DNA of 64,000 nucleotides from contig BRXU01000022.1 of assembly GCA_030267565.1 (NCBI GenBank), positions 1,570,001 through 1,634,000 on the forward strand, given 5' to 3'. Made by a program: the position numbers and the translations under genes. Shown in pieces: positions 35,201 to 47,707 of the stretch. The stretch is from Pleodorina starrii. Its lineage: Eukaryota > Chlorophyta > Chlorophyceae > Chlamydomonadales > Volvocaceae. The notes below the pieces were generated by a model. That model worked only from the letters and a program-made list of their open reading frames with translations. It was not told where the DNA came from and did not search any database. The first letter of the stretch is position 1, and every line of letters starts with the position of its first letter.

Positions 35201-38200
35201 CGTGGGGCGGCGTGGTGGGACAGGACGGGTCCCTTCGTGCACGATAGTGCACGGTCCGGGGAGGCGCGCCCAGAGCGTCCCAAGGCGTTGCGTTGCGTCG
35301 CTGTATCGGAGCACGGTTTATGCCGGTGAAGGGCGGTTCAGGGCGGTGAAGCGCGGTTCACACGGCACCCGGCCAGGCAGGGGGCGCCACTACCCAACCC
35401 CCACGCAGCGTGCCATCATCCGTAAACTGCATTGCTCCTTCCCACATTCCGTCGTAACAGTCCATTCTTGTCGGCCCAGATGCGTACTTTGTGCGGCCTT
35501 TGTGTGTTTTGAGCGTGCGACGCAGTGACCTCTGAAGCAGACTCCTGACAGCCAGCCTTCCTTTGCTGCCACCAAAGCACGTATCGGAGTCCCCGGCCAG
35601 ACGTGCACGCTGCTGCTCACACAGTGCGCCGCCGCACACGCAGACGGACAGACCATGCAGCCGGCAGCGACTCACCCCCGAGATCGATGGAGCCGCCGGG
35701 GCCAACCGCTCCCTGCGGGGATGGAACCCAGTGGCAAGTTGGGAGTGAGCCACAGGGTGAAGGGAAACATGGCGGGTGGCGTGCAAGCGCGTTGAGTGCA
35801 TGTGCGTGAGACAGCAAGGCCTTATGAGCACGCGCCCCGACACGCGGGCCTGCAATGACCCACCGGTCGCTGTCGACGTGACGGAGCCGAGTGGGTGCAC
35901 GCCACCCCTCCCTCCGCGCGAGATCAACTTCGTTCGCAAGTGGCCCGAACCCCAGCCATGCGAGGCCCCCCGTCAGTCGCGTGGGCCTGTCCGGCATGTG
36001 CAGTGCCTGACAGGGCCACGTGGGCGTGTGCGTGCTGCTGGCTCCTGCAGGCCATCCGGAATCTTGCCGTGTCGACAGCGCCCAGGCGCTCCCCTCGCCT
36101 CCCTGCCGACAGCGCCGCCTCTCACGTTGGCATACCTTACTGTGGCGCCGCCCTGGGAGCACAAGCTTGAGGTCGGGTGGGCTGCCAGGGCGAGCCCAAT
36201 ACCCCAAATTCAACTCAACGAACGCAGCCACCGCCGCCCAACCTGGAACCTGGCAAACCCGCTGCCAACCCGCTGCCCTGTCCACCAGGAACAAGCAAAC
36301 ACTGCCGGGCCACGACGGGCAACGTTCCTCCCCTCCGCCTACGCGCCACGCGTCCGCAGGCCCTTTCTCCATATGCTGTCCTCCCGCTGGGGTCCCGGAG
36401 GGTCGGGGGCCTTCGGCGGCGTCAGCCCCGCGAAGTACGTGTCACATTAACACCCCGCCAACAGTAATCTCCATCGTCACCAGTCGCAGGAAAAGCAAAG
36501 CAAAGCCCAGCAAAGCCCACCTGCAACGGTAGAGGCCCCGCGCCCGGCGCCTTCCGCGGTGCGGTTGCCGCCGCCTCCTCCGGCAGCTGGAACCCGGGTC
36601 GCGGCTGCACCCCCTGCATGGCGCTCCCGGCGCTGAATGACAGCAGGGCCAGATTGTCGATCACGTCCTGCAGCGTCCTGAGGGAGAGCGAGAGGGTTTG
36701 AAGAGTGAATTTGCAACAATGAAACAAGAAGCCCTGCGGAGAGAGAGGGGGCAAAGCGGCGCAGGCGGCCGTGGTAGGGTGCCGGGGATAGGGGGTTGGA
36801 CAACCTTACTAGCCGGCGCATCGCGGCAAGATGAAGCGGCCAAAGGAAACGGAAAACACACATACACACACGCATGTGCGGCGACGCGATCGCACTCAGT
36901 CCGGTAACGGCGATACGACACGAACGCGCATTGAGTATCGCCAGCTCCGTTCGCCAAAGTCGTCTCGGCCGCCTCGTTTCCCGGGGCCCAGTTTTCCAGC
37001 CCCGCTGCCGCCCAATACCTGCGTGTCGCGCGGCGACCGCCGCCGCCGGGCCGCTGTTGCGGCGGCGGCGTCCGCGGTGCCTCCGGCCCTCCCTTGCCCT
37101 TTTCCTTTTCCTTTTCCTTCTCATGCAGCTGCTCCAAGGTGCCCAGCGCCCGGCCCATCGCCCCATTCGCCTCCAGCACGCCCCCGCTGGTCAGCAGCGC
37201 ATCCACAGCCAGATAGACCTGGGGAGGCAGGGAGGACAGGGAAGAGGAGGAGGAGGAGGAGGAGGACAGGGCTGGGTGCTCCTCCCAAGCTGTGTTGGAT
37301 GGAATTGGTTGGAATTGAGCCTCCGCTCATGCGTGAATAAGCCCGTTCCTCCCCTCCCCTCCCCTCCCCTCCCCTCCCCTCCCCTCCCCCGCCTCTCCCA
37401 CCGCGACGCCGCACCTCTCCGAACCGCTTCTGCAGCCGCTCCGGCGTCATCTCCCCCGCCTTGCCCTCCAACGGCGCCGAAACCAGCCGCACCACACTGT
37501 TGAGCAGCGCCACACAGCTGAACACGTTGGCGGCCGGCTGACTGACCAGCAGGAAGATCAGCGCACCGGCAACACGATACGTCACCGCCAGTCTGGGAGG
37601 GGAGGGGAGGGAGAGCGGGGGATTGGGTGGGGGAGTAAAGTAGTAGGGTGTACCAAGCAGGCAGGGAATACGAACCGCAACGATGGAAAGGAGGCAGTGT
37701 GAGCTGTGAGGGAGCGGGGCTTGGGGGGCCGGGCAGCGACGTAACGGGAGGGGCGCAAAACGGGCCGCCCCACGCCAGCATGTCGGCCGGTTGATGGCCT
37801 AGCCGGGGAACCTGCGGGCCGCCGCCGGTGACAACGACCAGTGGCCATTGGGCCGTTACCACCGCCGTTACCCCGAAGGATGGTTTACAATACAGGACGC
37901 CTCAACAAAGCGGGGCAGAGCAGTCGGGCCACGAGCTGGCACGTGCTGGATGGAGGAGGGGCACGCACCCACATGCCCCCACATCTGTCCGCCCCGCATG
38001 GGACTCGTGTGCGCTCCGAAGTATGGCGCAAGTCTGGAAGACCCAATTCGTTAGGGAGCCAGACGTGTTGGGTGTGCTGTCGACCGCTACGCTGCCCAGC
38101 TCCCGGAGGCCCCGCCCAGCCCCAGCTCACAGCCCCTGGCGCCGCTCTACGCTCTGCGCTGCGCCCCTACCCACCCACCTGCCCTGCATCACCTCCAACC

Positions 38201-38594
38201 GACCGCTGAGCAGCGGGGTCGCCTGGCTGCTGGACCTGAGAGGGGGGGACAGCGGTAGACAGCGTTGGCTACCCGACGGTGTATGCGGGTGCATGCGGGC
38301 GCAGAGATGCGGTTCTGAGGGTTACCAATTGCGGTGGCAGAAGTGGAAAACGCCCCGGGGGGTGGAGGACAAAGCTGGCTGCGTGCGCTCGGGCGGCGCA
38401 ACCCTGAGTGGCAGTGCGGTCAGCTTAATAAGGGTTTGGGGTGACCGGGGCCCCCGACAGCTCCTCAGAGCGCTGCCCCTTTGCTCCCAAGGCGGGCCCC
38501 CCCGCTTAGTGTGGTTTCCCTCGGAACCGTGGATCAATGGCACCTACAGGATGTCATTTGGCTCTCCCTGGGCAGCTGCTTGCAGGGCTGCCAT
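32260..38594 (-). CDS. TML: TML-like muniscin, TPLATE endocytic complex subunit
   Basis: Eleven exons, complement of 38548-38594, 38179-38235, 37415-37592, 37019-37218, 36521-36677, 35676-35712, 34974-35159, 34465-34682, 33574-33759, 32930-33032 and 32260-32630; 1740 nt, 579 aa, phases close. TML is the muniscin-like subunit of the TPLATE complex, an adaptor at the plasma membrane in plant clathrin endocytosis. The N-terminal part reads LAVTYRVAGALIFLL, NVFSCVALLNSVVRLV, MTPERLQKRFGEVYLAVDAL, a longin-like block close to plant TML. A linker with DPF (NDPFAASDVDW) follows, then a C-terminal mu-homology domain (LRLGEVWRGE from about residue 312; ends WTPSLCEWRAEMTATP). The first Met (MAALQAAAQ) is uncertain: the frame stays open upstream without another ATG, so an earlier exon may exist. 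Plant TML is of similar length. Confidence 0.8.
37340..37390. repeat. (CCCCT)n microsatellite
   Basis: CTCCC units in the intron just downstream of exon 3 of the TML-like gene. Confidence 0.85.
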
Positions 38595-39671
38595 CGCCTC
38601 GCCAGCAGCTTGATTCGCAACTTGGAAATTCAAGCCTCGACTGCAGAAGCATTGCGGGTTTGAGGCTACAGTGAACCGTGAATCCTGCCGGCTGCGACTG
38701 AAGCGCACCTCTGGAGCAGGACCGTCCGACCATCTCGCCCCTTGACGATCACAGCTGCCTCACGCGCAAATACCATTTTCCTTCCGTTTTATCTGCTTAA
38801 TTGCCAACAAGCATTGCTGACTGCCAAGCTAGGGCCCGTTGGGCTCATGCCCGTGACATTGATCCGCGTTGAAACAAGCTCGAGGCAGCTAGGCAACGTA
38901 ATACATTATGGGCGACAATGGTATAACTTTGATGTTCAAAACGGGCTGGTAATTTGCAGTTGGAAGCTTGGAACTCAACTGGCGGTACGGAAAACTGGGT
39001 AGAGTGTTCATAATCAGGGATCGTGACGAATTTGAATGCTGCCAGACGAATGACGAATTCCTCCAGACGAATTAAGACGAACTGACGAATACGGCAAATC
39101 GTACGGCAGCCCCAAAGTTCAATTTTCTTGCGTTTTGACGTCAGAACTCGTGTTTCAGCCTGCTTATCTATACCATTGTCCATCAGGTTATAACAGGCTA
39201 TCACAGACAGCGAAAATCACGCCATATGCGGCCTCAGGCGCACCTAATGACCAATGCGACCGCCAGTCCGCCACATTCCCGGGCACCGTGACGCGCGTAC
39301 GAAACCCCGCTATCCCTTAACCCGCGTTACCCGCCGATCACACGCATGGCTTCACCATTGCTGGCAACCTGCTCCTGGGGAAAAGTCACGCTTTGCAGGC
39401 TCGGATCGCTCCGATATTTTGCTGTACGGCATGTCGTACCGTAATTCGTCTAATTCATCCCCGGGAAGCTCAAGACGAATTCGTAAACGAATTGCAAAAC
39501 ACGGCAATTTGACGAATCAATTCGTTTTCGTCACAATCCCTGTTCATAATACAGCGGCACGCACATTTCCTTTCCATTGGCGCGTTTCACTAGTCACTAC
39601 ATTGCTTCCTATTTTTAAAGGTTTGATCGACGCTGTTGAAGGAAGCCGCTTTCCGGAACTACTGACACGCC
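38595..39671. promoter_or_regulatory. Divergent region between TML-like and OTUD6-like genes
   Basis: About 1.1 kb between outward-facing starts. It may include the missing first exon of the TML-like gene. It contains several copies of GACGAATT-type words (39024-39085 and 39440-39525), often spaced about 10-15 bp. Confidence 0.45.
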
Positions 39672-42600
39672 ATGGGGCGCAAAGGCATGAAGGGCTTCCT
39701 GAAAGGGGCCCATAAGCAGCGCGGCTCCGACGATGAGGATGCGGAGGCCCCTGCTCAGCAGCCTAGCACGTCCGCACCCAAGCCCGCCGCCGCGGCCACC
39801 GCACCTTGTGCGCCAGCGGCCACACAGCCAGCCACCGCCGCACCCCCGGAGAAGCCGGCTGGCGGGGATGATGACGACAGTGGCGATGACGAGGGCGACA
39901 GCAAGGGGCCGGAGACGCGGGGCAAGATGCTGCAGCGGCATAAGCGGGTGAGAAGGGAGAGTGGGTGCCTGCAGGGTGCTGCTGACTTCCCGCCCGGGTC
40001 TTCGCACGTTCGGGGGGCAAACCCCTGTATGTGTGTGTGGTCATCGGGGGCCTCGAGGGGCTTACAGCGTAGGCTTCCGACCATGCGCCCGACCGGCGCG
40101 GTTCCGTGCCAATGCCGCGCCGCCAGGTCACACGCACTCGCATCTGGTTGACGCAGCGGCGCCGTTGCCGCCAGCGCCGCCATTGTCAGTCGTTGCGAAT
40201 CATAAACTTCGCGACAGCCCTTTTCCGCGTTTCCTTACCAACTTCCAACTAACGTTCAACCAACTCTGACCCTTAATCCGCGCCATCTCCTCGTCACCTC
40301 CTTGGCCCTGTTCTGTTCGCACGCCAACCGCCCGGCGGCTGCAAAACCCCTCGAACCCCCCGCCACCCCCGCATCCCCGCCCCCGCCCGTCTTCCTCGCC
40401 CATTTCCCAATCTCCCAGGAGATGGTGGCACACAAGAAGGCGATGCAAAAGCTAGGCGCCAAAAAGAAGGTGCGGGGCGGGGCGCGGTGGGGCCCGCTGA
40501 GCTTCCCTCACCCCTCATCCCCTAACCTGGCGAGATGTACGGCAGCAGTCCGCCCTGTTGGCACCTTTTTCAAACTTTTCGCGGCCGCCCGCCCGCCCGC
40601 CCGCCTGTGCGTCCGCGAATTCGTCCCCGTCCGTCCATCCGTCCTTCTATTTCCATGGGCCCTCTTTGGCCGTCCACTCGCATGGCACTTCCTCTCTCGC
40701 CCGGCGTGCGTACATATGCGGCTGCGGATGCTGAATTGTGGGTGCGCATGCGACGGTGGATGTGGAATTGTGGACGAAGGTCAACGTGCCGCGATCCCCT
40801 CTCCGACCGCATGCTTGATATGTGTCAGGACGAGGCCGCCAAACTAACCGCGGAGATTGAGGCGCGGCACGCCCGGGAGCTGGTCGAGCTGGAGGAGCGG
40901 GACAAGCAGCAGCAGCAGCAGCAGGCGGCGGCGGCGGCAGTGGCGGCGGCGGGAGGTGCAGCGTCAGCGTCAGCGGCGGGGCAGGAGACGGACGGGGCGG
41001 CGGATCAGCTGTCTGGGCTGGGACTGGGGGCGGGGGCGGGCCACGCGGCGGAGCACAAGGTGGGGCGGAGGAGGGGGGCGGTGGGGGCCGGTGCAGGGGG
41101 GCGGTGGGCGGAGGAGTGGGAGGGCGGGGGAGCTTAGGGTAGGAGGGGCTTTGCAAGGGTCGGGAACAGAGGGGAGGCGCGGTGCGGTGGTTGCGGTTTG
41201 GGGTCGAGGGGATGTGTTTGTGTGTGTCAGATGGATGTGAGCTTTGCACAGCACGGCCTGTGCGTCCACAGCGCGAGGGTGCTGATGCGTCTGACCTGGG
41301 GGGGTAACAGAAAACGGCCCGGGATGAGAGAACGCAACGCAGTTACCTGGGATATTACCTCAGGATTACCTGATATCTCCAGCAGAAAGACAGACCGGGG
41401 GGGTCTGGGGCACCCAGGTCCTGGGCGGTGGGGGTGTTCTTGAGACTGCCAGGCCTGAGGGTTTGAGGTTGCGGCTTGTGGCCTCGCTTGGGGTGAGGGT
41501 CCAAGTCGCCGTAGCCCGATCGTCCTCCGGGATACACTCGCGCGAGTCGTGAGTCCCATCATCCACATCCGGCACCGCACTCGATATGCGGTCTGAGGAG
41601 GGCGAGACTGACGTTCACCTAAACAATCTGGCCGATCGTTGACCTTGCGCATTGACATTTCGCTCCTCCGCCCTCCCGCCTCCAGAAGCCGAGCAAAGCA
41701 CAGAAGCGGCGGGAGAAGCTGGCGCAGCAGGACGTGAGTACGACACCGGAGTGCCGATGCAGCGTCCCGGGCCCCTGTCCAGCCTGTCCCCGGGTTGGGG
41801 TGATTCTGGTTGCCTGGGGCCCAACATCTGGGAAAGAGTGGCTGCGCGCCTCTCGGGTCGGCAACCGCAACATCATTTGATGGCGCACCTACCTGACCAT
41901 AACCGTACCTGACACTGACCGACATGGACACTTCGGACAGCGGAATCGAGGGAACCACGGGGCGGCGGGGGGGCCAGGGCAGCGGCGGAACCGCAGTACC
42001 CGTTTTGTCCCGGGGGGCGTTCCGAGGCATGTCGCTGCTGGCACATTCCCTCCCGGAACGGCACTCCGCCCCGCCCCGCCCCGCCCCGCCCGGGCTGTAA
42101 ACGCCGACCTGGCGGACCTACCTCTGCCTGCCTGCCTCTGTCTGCCCGCCTCTGCCTGCCCCTGCCTGCCCGCCCGCCCACCTGTCTGGCTAACCGTGTC
42201 GCTTGCATTGTCTGCAGGCCGAGCGGGAGGCGCGCATTGCCTCGGAGCAGGCGGCCATGGGCCCCAGTGACAAGGCGGTGGAGGAGCAGGCACTGCAGGC
42301 GATGTTGCTGCCCCTCAGACTGGGAATACGGGAGATACGGGTGGGTGCGCGGCTGGGTGGGCTTTTGGTGGGCTTTGGCTGGGCCACTGTAGAGGTGTAT
42401 GTCCCCGTTGACCTGCCGCGCTGCGTCCTGTTGACTACCGGTACTTGACTTGCCTCGCTGGCCGGCCACCATTACAGGACCGTGATTGCGTCGTTCTGCG
42501 CTCCCCGACCTCTTCTGGTGCACGCCGTGCGGGATGCGGGCCCGCTCCTCCGCTGCATGGCTTGCCAGCGCCCCAGGTCCTCCTCCCACATTTGTTTACA

Positions 42601-44097
42601 CGCGCACGCACATGCGCACGCAACACGCCGCTGTCGCTGTCGCTTTCATGCACGGAAGCCCATGCTCTCCAAGCAGCGCTGTGGGGGAGGCCACGAAGGC
42701 TGCGCGGAATGAGCCATCACATCATCCCCACGACCTCACCCGGCACGCGCCGTCACACACGAGTAGCCCCTACCCACCCACCCATCCACCCACTCCCGCA
42801 TCCGGCTATCAGTATCAAACAAGCCACCCGGGACCCAAGAGCCCCGCGCTGCGCTGCGCTACACTGCTTGCTCCACACCGCTCCACAACGCCTCCACAAC
42901 ATGTCCCCTGGGCCGCCCCCGCAGGCCGACGGGCACTGTCTGTACCGCTCAGTGGAGGACCAGCTCAGCCAGGCGGCGGCGGCAGCGTCGCCAGTGGCCG
43001 GTGGGACAGGCGGCAGCGGCGGCACCGACGGCAGCGGCGTGCCCGACCACCAGGCTCTGCGGCGGCTGGCTGCTGCGCACATCCGCTCCCACTCGGACGA
43101 CTTCCTGCCGTTCATCTACGAGGAGGACTCCCCGGGGGACCCGAGCCAGCAGCTGGAGGCCTACTGTGCGGAGCTGGAGGGCAGTGCGGTGTGGGGCGGG
43201 CAGCTGGAGCTGGGGGCGCTGGCGCAGGTGGGGACTATGGAGGGAGGGCGGGTGGGAGGGAGGTGGGAGGGGAGGGAATGGGCGGCCGGGGGGAGGGCTG
43301 GTGGGCTGTGGGCGGGTGGCGGGTTGATTGGAGGGGGGGAGGCTGGACACTGCGACGCGCCTTTGGTCGGCCTTCCCGCCGATCCGCGTCCCCCGTTGGC
43401 ACACCGTTACGGGTAACGGATGGAGGTGTTGGCAGCGCGCTTTGTACGGCACACCGGCACGTGCCGTAGCGCATCGGCGCCCGCAGCTGTTTGCCGTGGG
43501 CGCCCCACTGCGACCCGGAGTGGGCGCCCTGACCCGCGCTGGGTGGCGAGGCAGCTGCAGGTTGCCCCCTTCCCCTGCTGCTGCTCGGGGGATCTGACCT
43601 GGGGAAGCTTGGTCGAGGGGTCCACCCCAATGGCAAAGCTGTGCCCCAGCCCGGGCTTTGGCAGGCCGACCGCTCCCGTGCCGCTTCCCCCCGACTTCCA
43701 ATCCCCCCTACGTCAAACTCTCCGCGTTCCTTCCTTCCTCCCTCCCACAAACGGGAAGCATACCCTACTCGCCACACGGACGCCATACTCGCCATACTCG
43801 CTATACGGTCTTCCAACCGAAAGTGCAGCACGTTGTTGTTGTTGTTGCTCTTGTGACGGCTCCCCCCTCACCCCCTCTGCTTGTTCCTCTCCGTCTGCCC
43901 CACTGAAGGCGCTGAAGAAGCAGATCAAGGTGTACGCCGCGGGCCTCCCCACCGTGAGCCTGGGGGACGAGCACGCGGCTTCCGGGGGGGTGCTGCAGCT
44001 GTGCTACCTGCGCCACGCGTTCGGGCTGGGGGAGCACTACAACAGCGTTGTGCCGCTGGGGGCGGGGGCGGGGGCGGGGTCGGGGCAGGACGGGTGA
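39672..44097 (+). CDS. OTUD6-like OTU-domain deubiquitinase
   Basis: Seven exons: 39672-39947, 40419-40469, 40829-41059, 41686-41733, 42218-42340, 42925-43227, 43909-44097; 1221 nt, 406 aa, phases close. OTU proteases cleave ubiquitin with a Cys-His-Asp/Asn site. The N-terminal half is acidic then basic and coiled (RGKMLQRHKREMVAHKK, LTAEIEARHARELVELEER), as in OTUD6 proteins, followed by KPSKAQKRREKLAQQDAERE. The OTU core starts ADGHCLYRSVEDQL, giving Asp245 and catalytic Cys248. FLPFIYEED and SAVWGGQLELGALAQ are typical OTUD6 blocks, and the catalytic His is in LGEHYNSVVPL (His387). ATG at 39672 has a good context (CGCCATGGG) and begins MGRKGMKGFLKG. A Gln run and Ala/Gly-rich linker (residues about 125-195) are unconserved. 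Cytosolic by lack of a signal. Confidence 0.9.
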
Positions 44098-47000
44098 GGG
44101 TTGCAGGGGTTGGGGGACGTGGGCACCCGCGGCCGTGCAGGACCACCACCAGCACCACCGGCGGCAGTAGCAGCAGCCGCGGTGGTGGTGGAGGTGGAGG
44201 TGGTGATGACGCACGGGTGGGGGACCGCGCGTTGGCTTGGTTGGACGGCATGTAATGTGCGCTCATGCGCGTGTACGAGACACACGCCGACGAGGCGACG
44301 GGCGATGTGTCTTGCTGCTTGGGTTGTGGGAATGCAGCGAGCTTGGCTTCGGTGCGACGACGACAGGACGGTGACAGGCCGACGGTCTATTGAGGGGTGC
44401 GGGAGGGCTCTAGGACGAGCAACCTTGCTGCGAGCTGCTCTCACAGGGCCAAGGGCAATGAAGGTTGGGAACGGGTTGGGCAACGAAACGTGTATTGCTT
44501 CATTGTAACGTGTATGCATATAGGAATGGCAACAGAGGTCACAAAAAAGGCCGGGCAGGGCAGGGCTGGGCGACATCTTGGCCCTCGTGACTACCAAAAC
44601 GGCAACGGTCGCCAACGACCATGCATCATAACAGCACAGCACTTGCCAGGGCGAGACACCACGTTCCAGTATCGCAACGCCTAAATACGAGTAAATGAGG
44701 AAGCACGGAGGGCAACCGTAAAGCAGCGCGACTGCGCGAGAGTAACGGCTACGTGCACAGCGACGCACGGCCTGGTGGATAGGAGCGTTAGGAGCTTAGG
44801 ACACGCAATCCACCCGTGCTTCCGATGGAGCGAACATGGCTGCTACGCTCACGCTAGGTTGCAGCTAGCTACGGTTGCTGCAAGAAAGCGTGACGTATAA
44901 CGCATGGTCTCACGCACAGGCTGGCCGCAGCAAGCCTGGCAGCACGTGGTGACGAAGACCTGCTGCGGACGGCGGGTTAGTTGCAGTTCAGAAGGTGCCA
45001 GCACGCTCTCTCGCGCGTATGCCTGAAGGGCGTGGACTCGAAGTAGCCTTGTTGGACATCGCCATATAACAAGCGCGACAACGCTCCCACAAGACATCCA
45101 AGGGGCACGGGCCATGTGACCATCCTCACCCGCAAGCCATTGCAGAACCTGAAGCAGCAGGAATTCAGCGATTCCATTTTGAGTTCACCTGCCGTGCACG
45201 CGCCGACCAGCCCCGCCGCCCTGACGCGCCCCGCCCCACCCCGCCCCGCAGTCTTCCAATAATCATCATTGAACTTCTACAAATGCTTTCAGTTGCACCT
45301 CTGATTAGTTAATGTGTTAATGTAAGAAGTAGAAGTTGCGGAAGGGCTGCTAGCTGCAGTTGGAACTCTTCGCGTGATCAAACCCGTCCATTGGCGCATT
45401 AAATATATAATTACAGAGGAGCTCCATCGGCGCGCGTGACAGTTCTAGAACACTTGGGGATCTATTACAAGAGCATTCAGGAATGCATGCATATACGAAC
45501 GCACGGCGGGCGCAACCAACTGTAAGAGTCAGGCCCAAAACAAACCCATTCAGATCTGTGTACCTATTAATGGACCACGGTAAGCACATACACGACCGCA
45601 CAATCAAGGTGAAGTTTGGGGGCGCAAGAGGGCGCAAGTCTATAGTACTCTGTAATGGAGTTACCGTGTCGGATCACATGACTGCACACGAACGAACCAT
45701 GTGCCTGGTATGGGTATGACGCTGCATCCACACGTGGTTGCTCCAGCTGGGTAAGGCCGATATCACATGCGCCAAATACAAATAAGGCGCAACGGCAATG
45801 CGGCACACTTTCGACGAGGTGTCACCGTAACGTAGGTAGGATCATCCACCGGCTGCTGGCGAAGTCGGCTCCACGAAGAACGGCTGACCCGATAATGCTG
45901 CGTATTGCACAAATGGTGCAAATACGAGGACGATGGAAGTGTCTGGAAGTGTCTCGGCCAGGCAAAGGGAAAAGTGACGATGAAAGACCTTACATGTCTC
46001 TTCCGCTAGGCCAGGTCCTTAACCTAACGAAAGGGGCCTACTAGTTGCTCACAGGCGACTGTCTGAGTGCAAAACGAGACAAGGCAACACGCCAAAGACT
46101 CGACTAAAATACGCAAAACAACTGTACGACATCCTACCCCCGAGATCTTCACGTAAGCTATACTACGTTACGAACTCGAAAGCAAACAACCTCGACTGAC
46201 GTAGAACCTACAAACTACGCGAAACCGCAATATCCGGAAATATGACGGTAAACTGCCGGTGACGGTAAACTGACCCGACAACCGTAACCCGGTACCGTAA
46301 CCGGGTCCCGTCAAAGAAAGCAGACAAGGCGACAAGGCAGATGTACCTCATGTATTGTGGGCAGTGAAGGAGCGTATACTATCAGTGCCGTATATGCGCG
46401 CCCGCCGTGACTGCGGCAGTCACCGACCTGCCGTTAGAATAGAGTTTGGCAGCAGGCACGCCAGCTGCCCTGAAGTCGTTTCCTGAAACGAATTAAACAC
46501 TTATTTATTGTTGACTCGATTTGGTGCACGGAATGCTCCTCTGGCTGAACTACGGACTAGCTCGACTGCCCTCGACTCGAAGGCACTCGGACGGCGATCG
46601 GTATCCGCGTACAGCACCGTCTAATACTTATTATGAAGTAAGATTTCGCACTTGACAAACGGAAGTTGGTGGATGGGCAATTAATTGTGATCAGCCGTGA
46701 AATAAAGCAGCAAGACATCCCAAACAACGCATATGGGCTTCGCTGAACTCATAGACTACTGAATTGGGACAATGATTATTACATGTACGCCAGTTTGGCA
46801 TGTTGTCATTTGCACCAGAAACAAGGCACAGCTCGCCACCAACCGCCAACATATATAGAGTACGATTACTTACCAGAATCCGTCAAGCTATCAACGAAGA
46901 AGAGGAGAGTGTATTTCGATAAATTTTCCGATAAAGGCGGTGATGGTGTTGGCGGCGGGCGACCCGCAGCAGCACAAGAACGCGCTGAGACATACACTGA

Positions 47001-47707
47001 ATAAGAACGCGAGAAGGACAGCGCGAGCCGCGATTGATGCCATGCCGCAATGTATACCTATCATAGAAGTTATTGTTAAAAGAAGGTAGCAGGAGCCTGG
47101 CAGGTATGACACCCACATTTGTCCCCTGTCAAGTCGTTCGCGCGCGGCGCGAGGGTGAAATCGTACGCTTCACCGACCCGACCCAACAAGTCCCTCACGT
47201 GTCCTTGGCATTCATGCCTTAAGCGCATTTCTGCGGTTCCACGGCCTCAATATTCATCCGAGTATATTTAGAATTAAAGGCAACCAAAGAAGTCCTGGCA
47301 TCGGCGACACAATCACTCCAGCGCAACCGTGCGGGGCGCCGAGTAACGCGCACCCAACGCCAAGAATCAGCTCCGTGTTCCATTGTGCTCCTAGACCAAG
47401 TTCCTTCACATAAGCTTGCGACCCGACCTGCAACTCGAACCGGCCGTGGGTGATCCGTTCCAATCATCAAGATGACAACGGCCCGCATGGAAGCGGATAA
47501 ATCGACACATGCCTGTGCGAAATGATCCATCAGAGGGTTACCCCGCCGAACCGAACCTCCCAGTCGAAAAGTCTTTTCACATGCATGGATACAAATGCCG
47601 GGATCCGTCTCTATTATCAGAACATGTCATGAAGCTAAATATAATTCAAAATGCGCGTTTCAGTCTCCCTGTCGCGCACACAATCCACATGTTCTTCGGT
47701 AGTATTA
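44098..47707. other. Intergenic, no firm gene
   Basis: Between convergent gene ends. GC-rich near 45.2 kb (CCCCGCC runs), AT-richer from 45.3 kb. A GACGGTAAACTG word repeats at 46243-46273. One weak small frame is listed separately. No splice-consistent multi-exon gene and no RNA gene was found. Confidence 0.45.
46891..47043 (-). CDS. Possible small secreted peptide
   Basis: 50 codons from ATG at 47043. It begins MASIAARAVLLAFLFSVCLS, a strong signal-peptide look with a CCC cluster after it, then a short hydrophobic and basic stretch to a stop at 46891. It could be the first exon of a larger gene or chance. No homolog is recognised. Confidence 0.2.
   Translation of the reverse strand: MASIAARAVLLAFLFSVCLSAFLCCCGSPAANTITAFIGKFIEIHSPLLR

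Noticed and set aside
36477..37166. Long minus-strand frame reading through the TML exon at 37019-37218
   Set aside because: It continues into the intron. A CAG|GTATTG donor at 37019/37018 joins in phase to the next conserved exon.
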